Made by a program: the position numbers and the translations under genes. Under the pieces are notes generated by a model, which was not told where the DNA came from, did not search any database, and was given only the letters and a program-made list of their open reading frames with translations. From Yeosuana sp043876835 (lineage in GTDB: Bacteria; Bacteroidota; Bacteroidia; Flavobacteriales; Flavobacteriaceae), in NCBI RefSeq assembly GCF_043876835.1, contig NZ_JBAWJZ010000011.1, positions 42,570 through 106,569 of the forward strand: 64,000 nucleotides of DNA, given 5' to 3'. Positions 7,167-16,350 of this stretch are shown here, piece after piece; within the stretch, counting starts at the first letter, position 1, and each line of letters opens with the position of its first letter.

Positions 7167-9593
7167 TTATCTGAGTTCTGCTCCAAGTTCTTTTTCAAAA
7201 TTGCCCTGAAGATTTTTCATTATTTTATCAATTTGACTATCGGTAAGTGTTTTGTTTTCATCTTGTAATGTAAAACTAACAGCATAACTCTTTTTGCCTT
7301 GTGGTAAGTTTTTACCTTGGTAAACATCAAACAGACTCACTTTTTTAAGCAATTGTCTTTCTGTTTTATTTGCAATACTATGAATGTCTTTAAAACTTAC
7401 ATTGTCATCTAAAAGCAAAGCAAAATCACGGCGAACCTCTGGATATTTGGCAATAGCTTTAAATGTAATTTTGTTACGTTTTATAATATCAAGTATAGAT
7501 TCCCAATTAAAATCCGCAAAAACAACTTCTTGCGAAATATCAAAATGTTTTAAAATAGGTTTTTTAACCAAACCAAAGTCAACAAGCTTCATTTTGCCCA
7601 ATCCTATTTCTAATCCTTCACTGAATAAATCATTACTTATTGGAGATTCTTGAACTCTATTGATTCCCAAACGTTCTAAAATTGCACAAATGATTCCTTT
7701 CATAAAGAAAAAATCACTTTTTTTATTTGCGTAAATCCAAGTGTCATTATTTTGATTTCCAGAAGCAAATAAGGTTAAATGCTTGTGTTCTTCACGGTTA
7801 TTTTCAAAATTATGATATGTTTTACCAAATTCAAATAGTTTCAAGTCTAAACGCTTTCTGTTTAAATTATAAGAAACAACTTCTAAACCAGAGAAAAGTA
7901 ATGATTGCCTCATTACTGATAAGTCATTACTTAAGGGATTTAAAATAGTTACATTATGCTCTTCCTTTAATTGTTCACTAAGACTGATGTAATTTGGAGT
8001 GGTTAACGAATTAGCCAATATTTCGTAAAACCCTTGCGATACTAATTGGTTCCCTACTATATTTTGAATTTTATGATCTTCAAATTTTGAAGTACTTGAA
8101 ATTGAAGCATTTAATTTATCGGTAGTATTAATGTTATTGTAACCGTAAATTCTTAAAATTTCTTCAATAATATCAGCTTCCCTTTGTACATCATTTCTAT
8201 AGGAAGGAACGGTTAGACCTAAACCAGTTTCGGTAACATTGTTTATTTTTATTTCTAAAGAAGTTAAAATGCGTTTAATAATGTCTCTTGGGATTTCTTC
8301 ACCAATTAGTTTTTTGGCGTTATCGAAACTTAATCGAACTTGAAAATCTTCAATTTTATTAGGATAAATATCAACAATATCACTAGTAATTTCTCCACCA
8401 GCAATATCCTGTATTAAAAGAGCGGCACGTTTTAAAGCAAACTCTGTTAGATTAGGGTCAATCCCTCGTTCAAATCTAAAAGATGCATCTGTATTTAATC
8501 CATGTCTTTTTGCCGATTTACGAATACTTACTGGATTGAAATAGGCGCTTTCTAAAAATATGCTTGTAGTTGATTCTGAAACACCTGAATTTATACCACC
8601 AAAAACACCAGCAATACACATTGCTTTTTCGGAATCACAAATCATTAAATCTTCATCAGATAACGTTCTTTCAACACCATCGAGTGTTGTGAATTTTGTA
8701 CCATCTTTAACAGTTTTAACTTCAATTTTATTTCCTTTTATTTTCACTGCATCAAAAGCATGAAGCGGTTGACCTAAATCATGTAGAACATAGTTTGTTG
8801 CATCAACTATATTATTGATAGGGGAAAGCCCAATTGCTTTTAATCTGTGTTGCAACCATTCAGGTGAAGCTTCAACCTTTATTCCAGAAATAGTAACTCC
8901 ACAATAACGAGGTGCTAATTCTTTATTTTTAACATCAACATCAATTTTTAATAACCTATTGTCAGTATGAAAAGCACTAACAGAAGGAGTTATAAGTTCA
9001 AGTGATAAATCTTTTTGAAGTAAACCAGCTTTTAAGTCTCTAGCTGTTCCTAAATGACTCATGGCATCTGCTCTGTTCGGTGTTAAACCAATCTCGAAAA
9101 CATGATCATTTTCTACTTTAAAAACTTTAGAAGCTAATGTGCCCACAGGAATGCTTTCGTCTAGAATCATAATGCCATCATGAGATGCACCTAGACCAAG
9201 TTCGTCTTCAGCACAAATCATTCCATGACTTTCCTCTCCACGAATCTTGCCCTTTTTTATGGTCCAGGCTTCGCCTTCGGCAGAATATAAAATTGTTCCA
9301 ATAGTAGCAACAGGTACTTTTTGACCTTCTGCAACATTTGGAGCTCCACAAACAATTTGTAATGGTTCGGTTTCCCCTATATCAACGGTTGTTAGTTTTA
9401 GTTTATCTGCATTTGGATGCTGAACACATGTTAAGACTTTTCCAATAACGACACCTTCTAAACCACCTTTAACTGACTGATAAGCTTCAATGCCTTCAAC
9501 TTCTAATCCTAAATCTGTAAGTAACTCTGCAGTTTGTTCTGGCGACCAATCAATCTTTATAAATTGTTTCAACCAATTATATGAAATCTTCAT
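7167..9593 (-). CDS. pheT: phenylalanine-tRNA ligase beta subunit
   Basis: Large subunit of the cytoplasmic alpha2-beta2 enzyme that charges tRNA-Phe. The 808 residues show the usual order: B1 domain, EMAP-like tRNA-binding domain at about residues 40-150 (NADKLKLTTVDIG), B3/B4 editing domain (SPINNIVDATNYVLHDLGQP near 252-271), B5 domain, and a C-terminal anticodon-binding domain (RRDFALLLDD near 723-732). The small subunit gene pheS is not adjacent, so the two subunits come from separate transcripts. A -7 box (TATCTTTG on the minus strand) lies 23 bases before the ATG, implying a very short leader. Confidence 0.96.
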   Translation of the reverse strand: MKISYNWLKQFIKIDWSPEQTAELLTDLGLEVEGIEAYQSVKGGLEGVVIGKVLTCVQHPNADKLKLTTVDIGETEPLQIVCGAPNVAEGQKVPVATIGTILYSAEGEAWTIKKGKIRGEESHGMICAEDELGLGASHDGIMILDESIPVGTLASKVFKVENDHVFEIGLTPNRADAMSHLGTARDLKAGLLQKDLSLELITPSVSAFHTDNRLLKIDVDVKNKELAPRYCGVTISGIKVEASPEWLQHRLKAIGLSPINNIVDATNYVLHDLGQPLHAFDAVKIKGNKIEVKTVKDGTKFTTLDGVERTLSDEDLMICDSEKAMCIAGVFGGINSGVSESTTSIFLESAYFNPVSIRKSAKRHGLNTDASFRFERGIDPNLTEFALKRAALLIQDIAGGEITSDIVDIYPNKIEDFQVRLSFDNAKKLIGEEIPRDIIKRILTSLEIKINNVTETGLGLTVPSYRNDVQREADIIEEILRIYGYNNINTTDKLNASISSTSKFEDHKIQNIVGNQLVSQGFYEILANSLTTPNYISLSEQLKEEHNVTILNPLSNDLSVMRQSLLFSGLEVVSYNLNRKRLDLKLFEFGKTYHNFENNREEHKHLTLFASGNQNNDTWIYANKKSDFFFMKGIICAILERLGINRVQESPISNDLFSEGLEIGLGKMKLVDFGLVKKPILKHFDISQEVVFADFNWESILDIIKRNKITFKAIAKYPEVRRDFALLLDDNVSFKDIHSIANKTERQLLKKVSLFDVYQGKNLPQGKKSYAVSFTLQDENKTLTDSQIDKIMKNLQGNFEKELGAELR

Positions 9594-9615
9594 TTTCTAT
9601 TTTTAAATAAGGTCA

Positions 9616-9623
9616 CAAAGATA
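9616..9623 (-). promoter_or_regulatory. -7 box of the pheT promoter
   Basis: TATCTTTG on the minus strand matches TAnnTTTG and is well placed before the pheT ATG at 9593. No matching TTG is seen at the -33 position, so only the -7 element is claimed. Confidence 0.5.
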
Positions 9624-9705
9624 AGAATACTGAATAGTAATAGAAATGGTAAATTATTTTTATTTATAAGTTTTTTAGATATCTTTCGAATAATTATTGA
9701 AACTT

Positions 9706-10929
9706 ATGAAAATTGCAATGAAAAATACATTCATTTTAGTAGTTGTACTGATTTTTTGTTCGTGTAAAGAAGTACCCGAAGCGTTGCAATTAGGTACTTA
9801 CAGAGCAACTCTAAAAGTGAATGACACTTTAGATTTACCATTTAATTTTGAAGTTACTTCAAGCACTTCCTTAAAAATATTTAATGCTGATGAAATTATA
9901 TCTGTAGAAGATATAACTTATGAAAATGATTCAGTTAAAATACAAATGCCCGTATTTGAAGGCTATATAAAAGCAAAAATTTCAAAAAACATGCTGAATG
10001 GCAGTTTTATAAAGGAAAGCTTGAACAGAATAGTTCCTTTTAAAGCAGAATTCAATAAAGAAAACCGTTTTGAAGTTGCTAATGAAACCCCACAATATGA
10101 TGTTTCAGGAAATTGGGAAACTGTTTTTAGCCAAGGAATAGAAGAGGATGAATATGCAGCCAAAGGCATTTTTAAGCAAACAGGTAATGTTGTTACTGGG
10201 ACTTTTAGAACAACAACAGGTGATTACAGATACCTTGATGGTGTTATGGATGGGAATATACTAAAGCTATCTGCTTTTGATGGATCTCATGCCTTTTTGT
10301 TTGTTGCAATAGTTAAGGACAGCACCATGGAAGGAATTTTTTATTCTGGTAACCATTTTAAAGAACCATTTGTAGCAAAACGAAATGCTACGTTTGAATT
10401 ACCAGACGAAAACGAGCTAACTTTTTTAAAAGAAGGATATGATCGTATCGATTTTACGTTTCCTGATGCAGATGGTAAGATGGTGTCTTTAAATGATGAT
10501 GAGTTTAAAAATAAAGTTGTTGTACTACAAATTATGGGAACTTGGTGCCCTAACTGTTTAGATGAAAGTAAGTTTTATTCAGAATACTATAAAAACAATA
10601 AAAATAAAGGTGTAGAATTTATTGGATTGGCTTTTGAATATGTTAAATCGCCTGAAGCTGCTTTTAAAAATATATCACGTTTAAAGGAACATGTTGGAAT
10701 AAATTATCCTGTATTACTAGCTCAATATGGTAGTACAAATAAAAAATTAGCCCAAGAAAAACTACCAATGCTTAATCATGTATTGTCTTATCCAACTTCT
10801 ATTATTATAGACAAAACAGGTAAGGTTCGTAAAATACATACAGGTTTTAATGGGCCAGCTACAGGTGAAAAGTATATTGAGTTTAAAAATGAGTTTGATA
10901 GTTTTATAAATGTTTTATTGAACGAGTAA
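9706..10929 (+). CDS. TlpA-like thioredoxin-fold lipoprotein
   Basis: Periplasmic thiol-disulfide oxidoreductase attached to a membrane by lipidation. From the ATG at 9706 the protein starts with a short hydrophobic signal and a lipobox FCSC with lipidated Cys20. A roughly 220-residue N-terminal region of beta-rich character precedes the thioredoxin domain, whose active site reads WCPNC (about 10543-10557) in a TlpA/AhpC-TSA setting (LQIMGTWCPNCLDE). Redox partner and substrate are unknown. The TTG at 9697 is in frame but the ATG gives a better signal peptide. Stands alone, divergent from pheT. Confidence 0.88.
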   Translation: MKIAMKNTFILVVVLIFCSCKEVPEALQLGTYRATLKVNDTLDLPFNFEVTSSTSLKIFNADEIISVEDITYENDSVKIQMPVFEGYIKAKISKNMLNGSFIKESLNRIVPFKAEFNKENRFEVANETPQYDVSGNWETVFSQGIEEDEYAAKGIFKQTGNVVTGTFRTTTGDYRYLDGVMDGNILKLSAFDGSHAFLFVAIVKDSTMEGIFYSGNHFKEPFVAKRNATFELPDENELTFLKEGYDRIDFTFPDADGKMVSLNDDEFKNKVVVLQIMGTWCPNCLDESKFYSEYYKNNKNKGVEFIGLAFEYVKSPEAAFKNISRLKEHVGINYPVLLAQYGSTNKKLAQEKLPMLNHVLSYPTSIIIDKTGKVRKIHTGFNGPATGEKYIEFKNEFDSFINVLLNE

Positions 10930-11058
10930 TCTCTTCCTTTTACTTTTTCTTAATAAATAGTTAATTAACAGTTTATGCCTTTGCTTTAACAAATCCATAA
11001 CAAGGAGCAAACATATTAGTAATTAAATTGTTGGTGTAAATCAATAAATCTAACTAAA

Positions 11059-12150
11059 ATGAAAACTAACAGTATTACAAATTTTATTCTTGGTATATTT
11101 TGTGTTTTTAGCTTAAATTCCTTTGCGCAATTAAATTTACCAAGAAGTAGTCAAATGGCAACCACATCTCAGCGTGTAGGCATTACAGATATTACAATTA
11201 ATTATTCACGACCAAGTGTAAATGGAAGAGAGGTTTGGGGAAAATTGGTTCCTTACGGAATGAATAATTTAGGATTTGGTACAGCTACAGAAGCTCCTTG
11301 GCGAGCTGGTGCTAATGAAAACACAACCATAACATTTACGGACGATGTTCAGGTTGAAGGACAGCCTATTAATGCTGGTACATACGGATTTCATGTAGAA
11401 GTAAAGCCAAATGATAAAGCAACTGTTATTTTTTCAAAAGACTCAAAATCTTGGGGAAGTTTTTTCTATGACAAAAATAATGACGCATTAAGGGTAGATG
11501 TAGATACAAAAACAGTCATTAATACAGATTTGTTAACTTATGAGTTTACTTCAGTTTCACCAACAACCACAACAGTTTCATTATTTTGGGAAAAAAAGGA
11601 AATTCCATTTACTATAACTGTTCCTGTTTCTGAAATTGTTTTAAAAGATATTAGGGAAGAATTAAAAGGACAGCAGGGATTTATACGCCAAAACTGGGAA
11701 CAAGCTGCAAATTATGCATTAAATAATGGAGATAATTTAGATGAAGCTTTAGGTTGGATTGATAATGCCATTGCTGGTCAGTTTTTCAGCCAAAAGACTT
11801 TTAACAATTTAGCCATTAAAGGACAAATACTTAAAAAACAAGGTAAAACTCTTGAATATGCTATGCTTATGGATGAAGCTTCTGAAATGGCTAATAAAGC
11901 ACAATTAAACAATTTGGGCTATCAAATGTTAAACGCAAAAGATTATGATCGTGCGCTTAAGTATTTTAAAGCAAATGTAAAGAATAACCCTAATGACGCT
12001 AATGGATACGATAGTTTAGGAGAAGCTTATAAAACAATGGGAGACAAGAAAAATGCTATAAAAAATTTAAAGAAAGCTTTGTCTTTAAACCCACCTGCTA
12101 ATGTAAAAGCTAATTCAGAAAAATTATTAACAGAATTAGATGCACTATAA
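11059..12150 (+). CDS. DUF2911 protein with C-terminal TPR repeats
   Basis: Exported protein of 363 residues. A signal peptide (residues 1-23, cut after FAQ) is followed by a DUF2911 domain at about residues 25-195 (RVGITDITINYSRPSVNGR is the family hallmark). The C-terminal part, about residues 210-360, is helical with TPR-like repeats, the last being clear (NANGYDSLGEAYKTMGDKK). DUF2911 has no assigned function. No operon partner; the downstream terminator separates it from convergent recG. Confidence 0.88.
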   Translation: MKTNSITNFILGIFCVFSLNSFAQLNLPRSSQMATTSQRVGITDITINYSRPSVNGREVWGKLVPYGMNNLGFGTATEAPWRAGANENTTITFTDDVQVEGQPINAGTYGFHVEVKPNDKATVIFSKDSKSWGSFFYDKNNDALRVDVDTKTVINTDLLTYEFTSVSPTTTTVSLFWEKKEIPFTITVPVSEIVLKDIREELKGQQGFIRQNWEQAANYALNNGDNLDEALGWIDNAIAGQFFSQKTFNNLAIKGQILKKQGKTLEYAMLMDEASEMANKAQLNNLGYQMLNAKDYDRALKYFKANVKNNPNDANGYDSLGEAYKTMGDKKNAIKNLKKALSLNPPANVKANSEKLLTELDAL

Positions 12151-12195
12151 AAACAACAAAAATTTCATCAATCAAAAAAGAATACTGTGTTCTTT

Positions 12196-12219
12196 GCCCG
12201 ATTTAATCGGGCTTTTTTT
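12196..12219 (+). terminator. rho-independent terminator of the DUF2911 gene
   Basis: GCCCGAT-TTA-ATCGGGC followed by seven T at 12213-12219. The T-tract overlaps the recG stop codon (12218-12220, minus strand), so the two convergent genes end on the same bases. Confidence 0.85.
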
Positions 12220-14320
12220 AGCTTATGTAATTCCAAATATTCTTGTATTTACTTAGTTGTTTGTAGGTCTCCAATAAAACTTTGTTTTCATTTTGGATTA
12301 ATGCAGGGTCATTATTTAATATTTTTTTAGCATAAAATCTTGCTAATTGTAAAATATCTTTATCTTTTATAATATCTGCAATTTTTAAATTTAAAACGCC
12401 ACTTTGTTGTGTTCCCATAAGATCTCCAGGTCCACGCAATTTTAAATCTACTTCAGCAATTTCAAAACCATCATTGGTTCTTACCATGGTTTGTAATCTG
12501 GTTTTGCTATCATCACTCAGCTTGTGGCTGGTCATTAAAATACAATAGCTTTGTTCTGCACCTCTACCTACACGTCCTCTTAATTGGTGCAATTGGGATA
12601 AACCAAAACGTTCTGCACTTTCGATAATCATAACAGAGGCATTTGGAACATTTACACCAACTTCAATTACTGTGGTTGCAACCATAATTTGTGTTTCGCC
12701 TTTAATAAAACGTTGCATTTCATAATCTTTATCAGCAGGTTTCATTTTTCCGTGTACAATGGATATTTGATAGTCTGGCAACGGAAAGTCTCTCACAATA
12801 CTTTCATAACCATCCATTAAATCTTTATAATCCATAGCGGCGCTTTCTTGAATTAAAGGATAGACAATGTATATTTGTCTGCCTTTAGAAATTTCATCTC
12901 TAAGAAACTTAAAGACGTTAAGTCGATTTTTATCATAACGATGCACAGTCTTTATAGCCTTTCTTCCTGGTGGTAATTCGTCTATAACTGAAATATCTAA
13001 ATCACCATAAATAGACATGGCCAAGGTTCGAGGAATAGGGGTAGCTGTCATTACCAAAACGTGTGGAGGTGATGAATTTTTGTGCCATAATTTACTGCGT
13101 TGGGCAACTCCAAATCGGTGCTGTTCATCAATAATTGCAAGCCCTAAATTTTTAAATTTGACCTTGCTTTCAAGTAAGGCATGTGTCCCAATTAAGATGT
13201 TTAATTCGCCATTTTCTAAAGATTCATGAATTTTGTTTCTTTCTGAAGTTTTAGTTGAACCAGTTAATAATGATATATTGATATTCAATTGTTTACATAA
13301 TTCATATAATCCATTAAAGTGTTGTACTGACAAAATTTCAGTCGGAGCCATTAAACAGGCTTGAAAACCGTTGTCAAGTGCCATTAACATTGACATTAAC
13401 GCAACTATGGTCTTTCCTGAGCCAACATCACCTTGTAGTAATCTATTCATTTGTGCATTACTACCTAAATCGGCTCTAATTTCTTTAATAACCCGTTTCT
13501 GAGCATTGGTTAATTCGAAAGGTAGATGCTCTTTGTAAAAGGTGTTAAAAAGAGTGCCGACCTGAGTAAATGGAAATCCTTTGATTTTAGATTTATGGAT
13601 TAGATTTTTTATGATAAACTGCAACTGAATATAGAAGAATTCTTCAAATTTTAACCGATATTGAGCTCGCGCTAAAAGCTCTTGATTTTTTGGAAAATGA
13701 ACATTAAAAAGCGCTTCACTTTTTCCGAGTAGCTTTAATTCATCAAGTAAATTATGGGAAAGTGTTTCAGTAAATCTGCCTTTGGTTTCTAAAAATAACT
13801 GTTGCATGATTTTTATGATCACGCGGTTTGTAACACCTTTATTGGTTAGTTTTTCTGTAGAAGGATAAACGGGCTGCATAGCGGATTGAAGATTTTTTTG
13901 ATGGTTTTCAATAAATTCCATTTCAGGATGTGGCATGTTAAACTTGCCATTAAACCAGTTGGTGCGTCCAAAAATTACATATGGCTTATTTAATTTCAGT
14001 CCTTCTCGAATCCACTTATGACCTCTAAACCAAACTAATTCCATAGCGCTAGAATCATCTTTAAAAGTAGCCACAAGTCGTTTTGATCTGCCTTCACCAA
14101 CTTCTTCCAGCTTCACTATTGTTCCAATAATTTGAACATCGGCATTATTACGTTGCAACTGGCTTATTTTGTAATAGTGTGTCCTATCTATATATCTGTT
14201 TGGAAATAAATTAATTAAATCTTGATAGGTATGAATACCCAGTTCCTTTCGCAACAAATCTGCGCGATTAGGACCAACGCCTTTTAAATAATCAATAGGA
14301 GTTTGTAGAGTAGTATTCAT
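12218..14320 (-). CDS. recG: ATP-dependent DNA helicase RecG
   Basis: Branch-migrating helicase that regresses stalled replication forks and processes recombination intermediates. The 700 residues carry an N-terminal wedge/OB domain (VQIIGTIVKLEEVG, about residues 62-75), Walker A GDVGSGKTIVAL near residue 299, the DEQH box (AIIDEQHRFG near 396), MTATPIPRT (motif III), and motifs V-VI (VATTVIEVGVNVP and QLRGRVGRG). Length is normal. ATG start. No operon partner in view. Confidence 0.97.
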   Translation of the reverse strand: MNTTLQTPIDYLKGVGPNRADLLRKELGIHTYQDLINLFPNRYIDRTHYYKISQLQRNNADVQIIGTIVKLEEVGEGRSKRLVATFKDDSSAMELVWFRGHKWIREGLKLNKPYVIFGRTNWFNGKFNMPHPEMEFIENHQKNLQSAMQPVYPSTEKLTNKGVTNRVIIKIMQQLFLETKGRFTETLSHNLLDELKLLGKSEALFNVHFPKNQELLARAQYRLKFEEFFYIQLQFIIKNLIHKSKIKGFPFTQVGTLFNTFYKEHLPFELTNAQKRVIKEIRADLGSNAQMNRLLQGDVGSGKTIVALMSMLMALDNGFQACLMAPTEILSVQHFNGLYELCKQLNINISLLTGSTKTSERNKIHESLENGELNILIGTHALLESKVKFKNLGLAIIDEQHRFGVAQRSKLWHKNSSPPHVLVMTATPIPRTLAMSIYGDLDISVIDELPPGRKAIKTVHRYDKNRLNVFKFLRDEISKGRQIYIVYPLIQESAAMDYKDLMDGYESIVRDFPLPDYQISIVHGKMKPADKDYEMQRFIKGETQIMVATTVIEVGVNVPNASVMIIESAERFGLSQLHQLRGRVGRGAEQSYCILMTSHKLSDDSKTRLQTMVRTNDGFEIAEVDLKLRGPGDLMGTQQSGVLNLKIADIIKDKDILQLARFYAKKILNNDPALIQNENKVLLETYKQLSKYKNIWNYIS

Positions 14321-14489
14321 GAAACTAAAATAATTCTTTTGTTGGTAAGTACAAGAAAGAATTAGAACTCAAATTTATTAAATTCACAATAACTACTTTG
14401 ATTTTGATTATTTTTATTGATAATAAAGATTTCTTTTTAAAAATTGTTTAAATCAATTAGTATCTTGCTTATAATTCTATTGCAATAGC

Positions 14490-14497
14490 TAAATTTG
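14490..14497 (+). promoter_or_regulatory. -7 box of the promoter for the PHP-ACT gene
   Basis: TAAATTTG matches TAnnTTTG, 34 bases before the ATG. A TTG at 14465-14467 lies 22 bases upstream of it, slightly further than the usual spacing. Confidence 0.5.
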
Positions 14498-14531
14498 GCA
14501 ATTTAAAAGCATAATTTATAGCATTTGATTA

Positions 14532-16220
14532 ATGAGAAAACTCAACGAATTTATTTGGGAAACACATGGTATTCATGCTGGCACAGAGCAGGATCACGTA
14601 AAACATGGTATTGATAGATTAGAAGATATTGTAGATAAAGCCATAGAGGCAAAACATCCGAGTATCACTTTTATTATTCATTCACCTAGACTGACAAGTT
14701 TCCGTTACATTGCTGAAAGAGATACTAATGTAAAATTTATTAGGGGAAATAAATCGTATTTAAATTATCCAAAACGTATTGCTAATCTTCGTAAAAAATA
14801 TGAAGGTCAAATTAATATCAAATATGGTGTTGAATTAGAATGGATGGGACCGGATTTAGGTTTGCAATGGAGTCGATCAAAAATATTTCAAGCTGAAGAT
14901 GCCGACTATGTGATAGGTTCGGTTCATTTTGCCCCTGAAGGATTGCCTTACGATGGGACTAAAGAAGAAGCTCTTGAATTATTGAAAATGAGAGGTAGCT
15001 TGGAAGCTTATTGGGATGGCTATTTTAACGAAATGATTCAGATGATTGAATGTTTTGGAGATATGATTCAAATTATTGGTCATATAGATTTACCAAAACT
15101 GAATGTAGATATGCCTGAAGCTTTGGTGAATTTTGAAACGAGCTCGCATCCTTTAGCCAACAAGTTTAGAACGCTTTTAGAGTTAATTGCAGATCGTAAT
15201 TTATCTTTAGATGTGAATATGGCTGGTAAATTTAAAGGAGTTGGGGTTTATCCTGTTCAAAGTATATTAAGAAGAGCCAACGAACTTCAAATTCCTGTTT
15301 GTGTTGGTACCGATACGCATCATGTTCATTATTACGGTTTGAATTTCAAAGAAAGTTTAGAATATATACATGAGGCTGGATATGAAAGTTATGTAAGCTA
15401 TTCAAAATTAATTCCAGAAAATCGCACCATTTTTGACGACCACGAATTAAAGGTTAAGTACACGGTTTTAAATAAGGGTATAGAATTGTTGAACCAAAGA
15501 TTAGATGACGCGCATAGAAGAATTATCCCTGATTTTTCTTTTGGAGGTTCATTTTTAGAATTTGTAGACATTTACAGAAATGCCACTGGAATGGGAGACT
15601 ACAATGCCATTAGAATTCGAAAATGGGGAAAATCAATCACTGTTACTAATGAAATTCCTAAATTATCAAATGATAAAGTAAATGGGTTGTTTTCAGAACA
15701 TTTGGACAAACCTGGTGTTATTTCTTCACTTTTTAACACATTAGCTTCTGAAGGAATAAATGTTGAAACAGCACGATTAAAGTCTAATAATGATGGTACT
15801 GCTAGAGCATTTTTGTCTATTGAAGGTAATAATGGAAACGTTAAAAGCGCCATTGACTTTATTCACGGTACAGATGCTGGTCTTTTTACTAATTTGACTT
15901 ATAAAGAAAACGCTGAGTTGCCAAATTACAATCGAGAAGGTGTTTATTTATTGGAAATGGATGGCGTTAGTTTGAATTTAGCCTTGAGTGAAAAAGTAAT
16001 TCTTACCAAACATCATAATGCTCCCGGAGTTCTGTTGATATTATTGTCTGCTCTAGCTTCAAAGCATATTAATATCATCGACTTAAGATTAGGAAAACTA
16101 AATAATGTTGGGTATTCTGCTATTGCTATTGATGGAGATAGTAATGTGATTAAAAATTTACTAACTAAATTAGGAGACCAATATTACGAAGCCAATTTAA
16201 TCGAGTTTCATAGTATGTAG
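14532..16220 (+). CDS. PHP-domain phosphoesterase fused to two ACT domains
   Basis: The N-terminal half (about residues 1-330) is a PHP metal-dependent phosphoesterase like HisJ-type histidinol phosphatases. Metal-ligand motifs are THGIH (residues 11-15, HxxH where HxH is usual), IIHSP, GVELEW, GSVHF, IGHIDLPK and GTDTHH. The C-terminal part holds two ACT-like units: one around residues 370-455 (LDKPGVISSLFNTLASEGINVET) and one around 470-560 (HNAPGVLLILLSALASKHINI). ACT domains typically bind amino acids and regulate biosynthetic enzymes. A role in histidine or serine synthesis is therefore possible but not shown. No his or ser gene is adjacent; the gene has its own promoter and terminator. 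Confidence 0.82.
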   Translation: MRKLNEFIWETHGIHAGTEQDHVKHGIDRLEDIVDKAIEAKHPSITFIIHSPRLTSFRYIAERDTNVKFIRGNKSYLNYPKRIANLRKKYEGQINIKYGVELEWMGPDLGLQWSRSKIFQAEDADYVIGSVHFAPEGLPYDGTKEEALELLKMRGSLEAYWDGYFNEMIQMIECFGDMIQIIGHIDLPKLNVDMPEALVNFETSSHPLANKFRTLLELIADRNLSLDVNMAGKFKGVGVYPVQSILRRANELQIPVCVGTDTHHVHYYGLNFKESLEYIHEAGYESYVSYSKLIPENRTIFDDHELKVKYTVLNKGIELLNQRLDDAHRRIIPDFSFGGSFLEFVDIYRNATGMGDYNAIRIRKWGKSITVTNEIPKLSNDKVNGLFSEHLDKPGVISSLFNTLASEGINVETARLKSNNDGTARAFLSIEGNNGNVKSAIDFIHGTDAGLFTNLTYKENAELPNYNREGVYLLEMDGVSLNLALSEKVILTKHHNAPGVLLILLSALASKHINIIDLRLGKLNNVGYSAIAIDGDSNVIKNLLTKLGDQYYEANLIEFHSM

Positions 16221-16251
16221 TCTTAAATAATTAAGAATTTAAATATATTAG

Positions 16252-16294
16252 GCTTAAAATTGCTTCTTTTAACAGTAATTTTAAGCTTTTTTTT
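16252..16294 (+). terminator. rho-independent terminator after the PHP-ACT gene
   Basis: Ten-base arms GCTTAAAATT and AATTTTAAGC with a 15-base loop, followed by eight T (16287-16294). Confidence 0.8.
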
Positions 16295-16350
16295 GCTGCT
16301 TCATTTTATGTAAGTTTCGCATTTTGATTAAAAGTTTGTTATATTCACAT

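Noticed and set aside
6985..7209. Reading frame across tRNA-His
   Set aside because: It runs through a confident tRNA and its terminator; not a gene.
7167..9593. Small plus-strand reading frames inside pheT
   Set aside because: They are antisense shadows with no family resemblance, while pheT is complete on the other strand.
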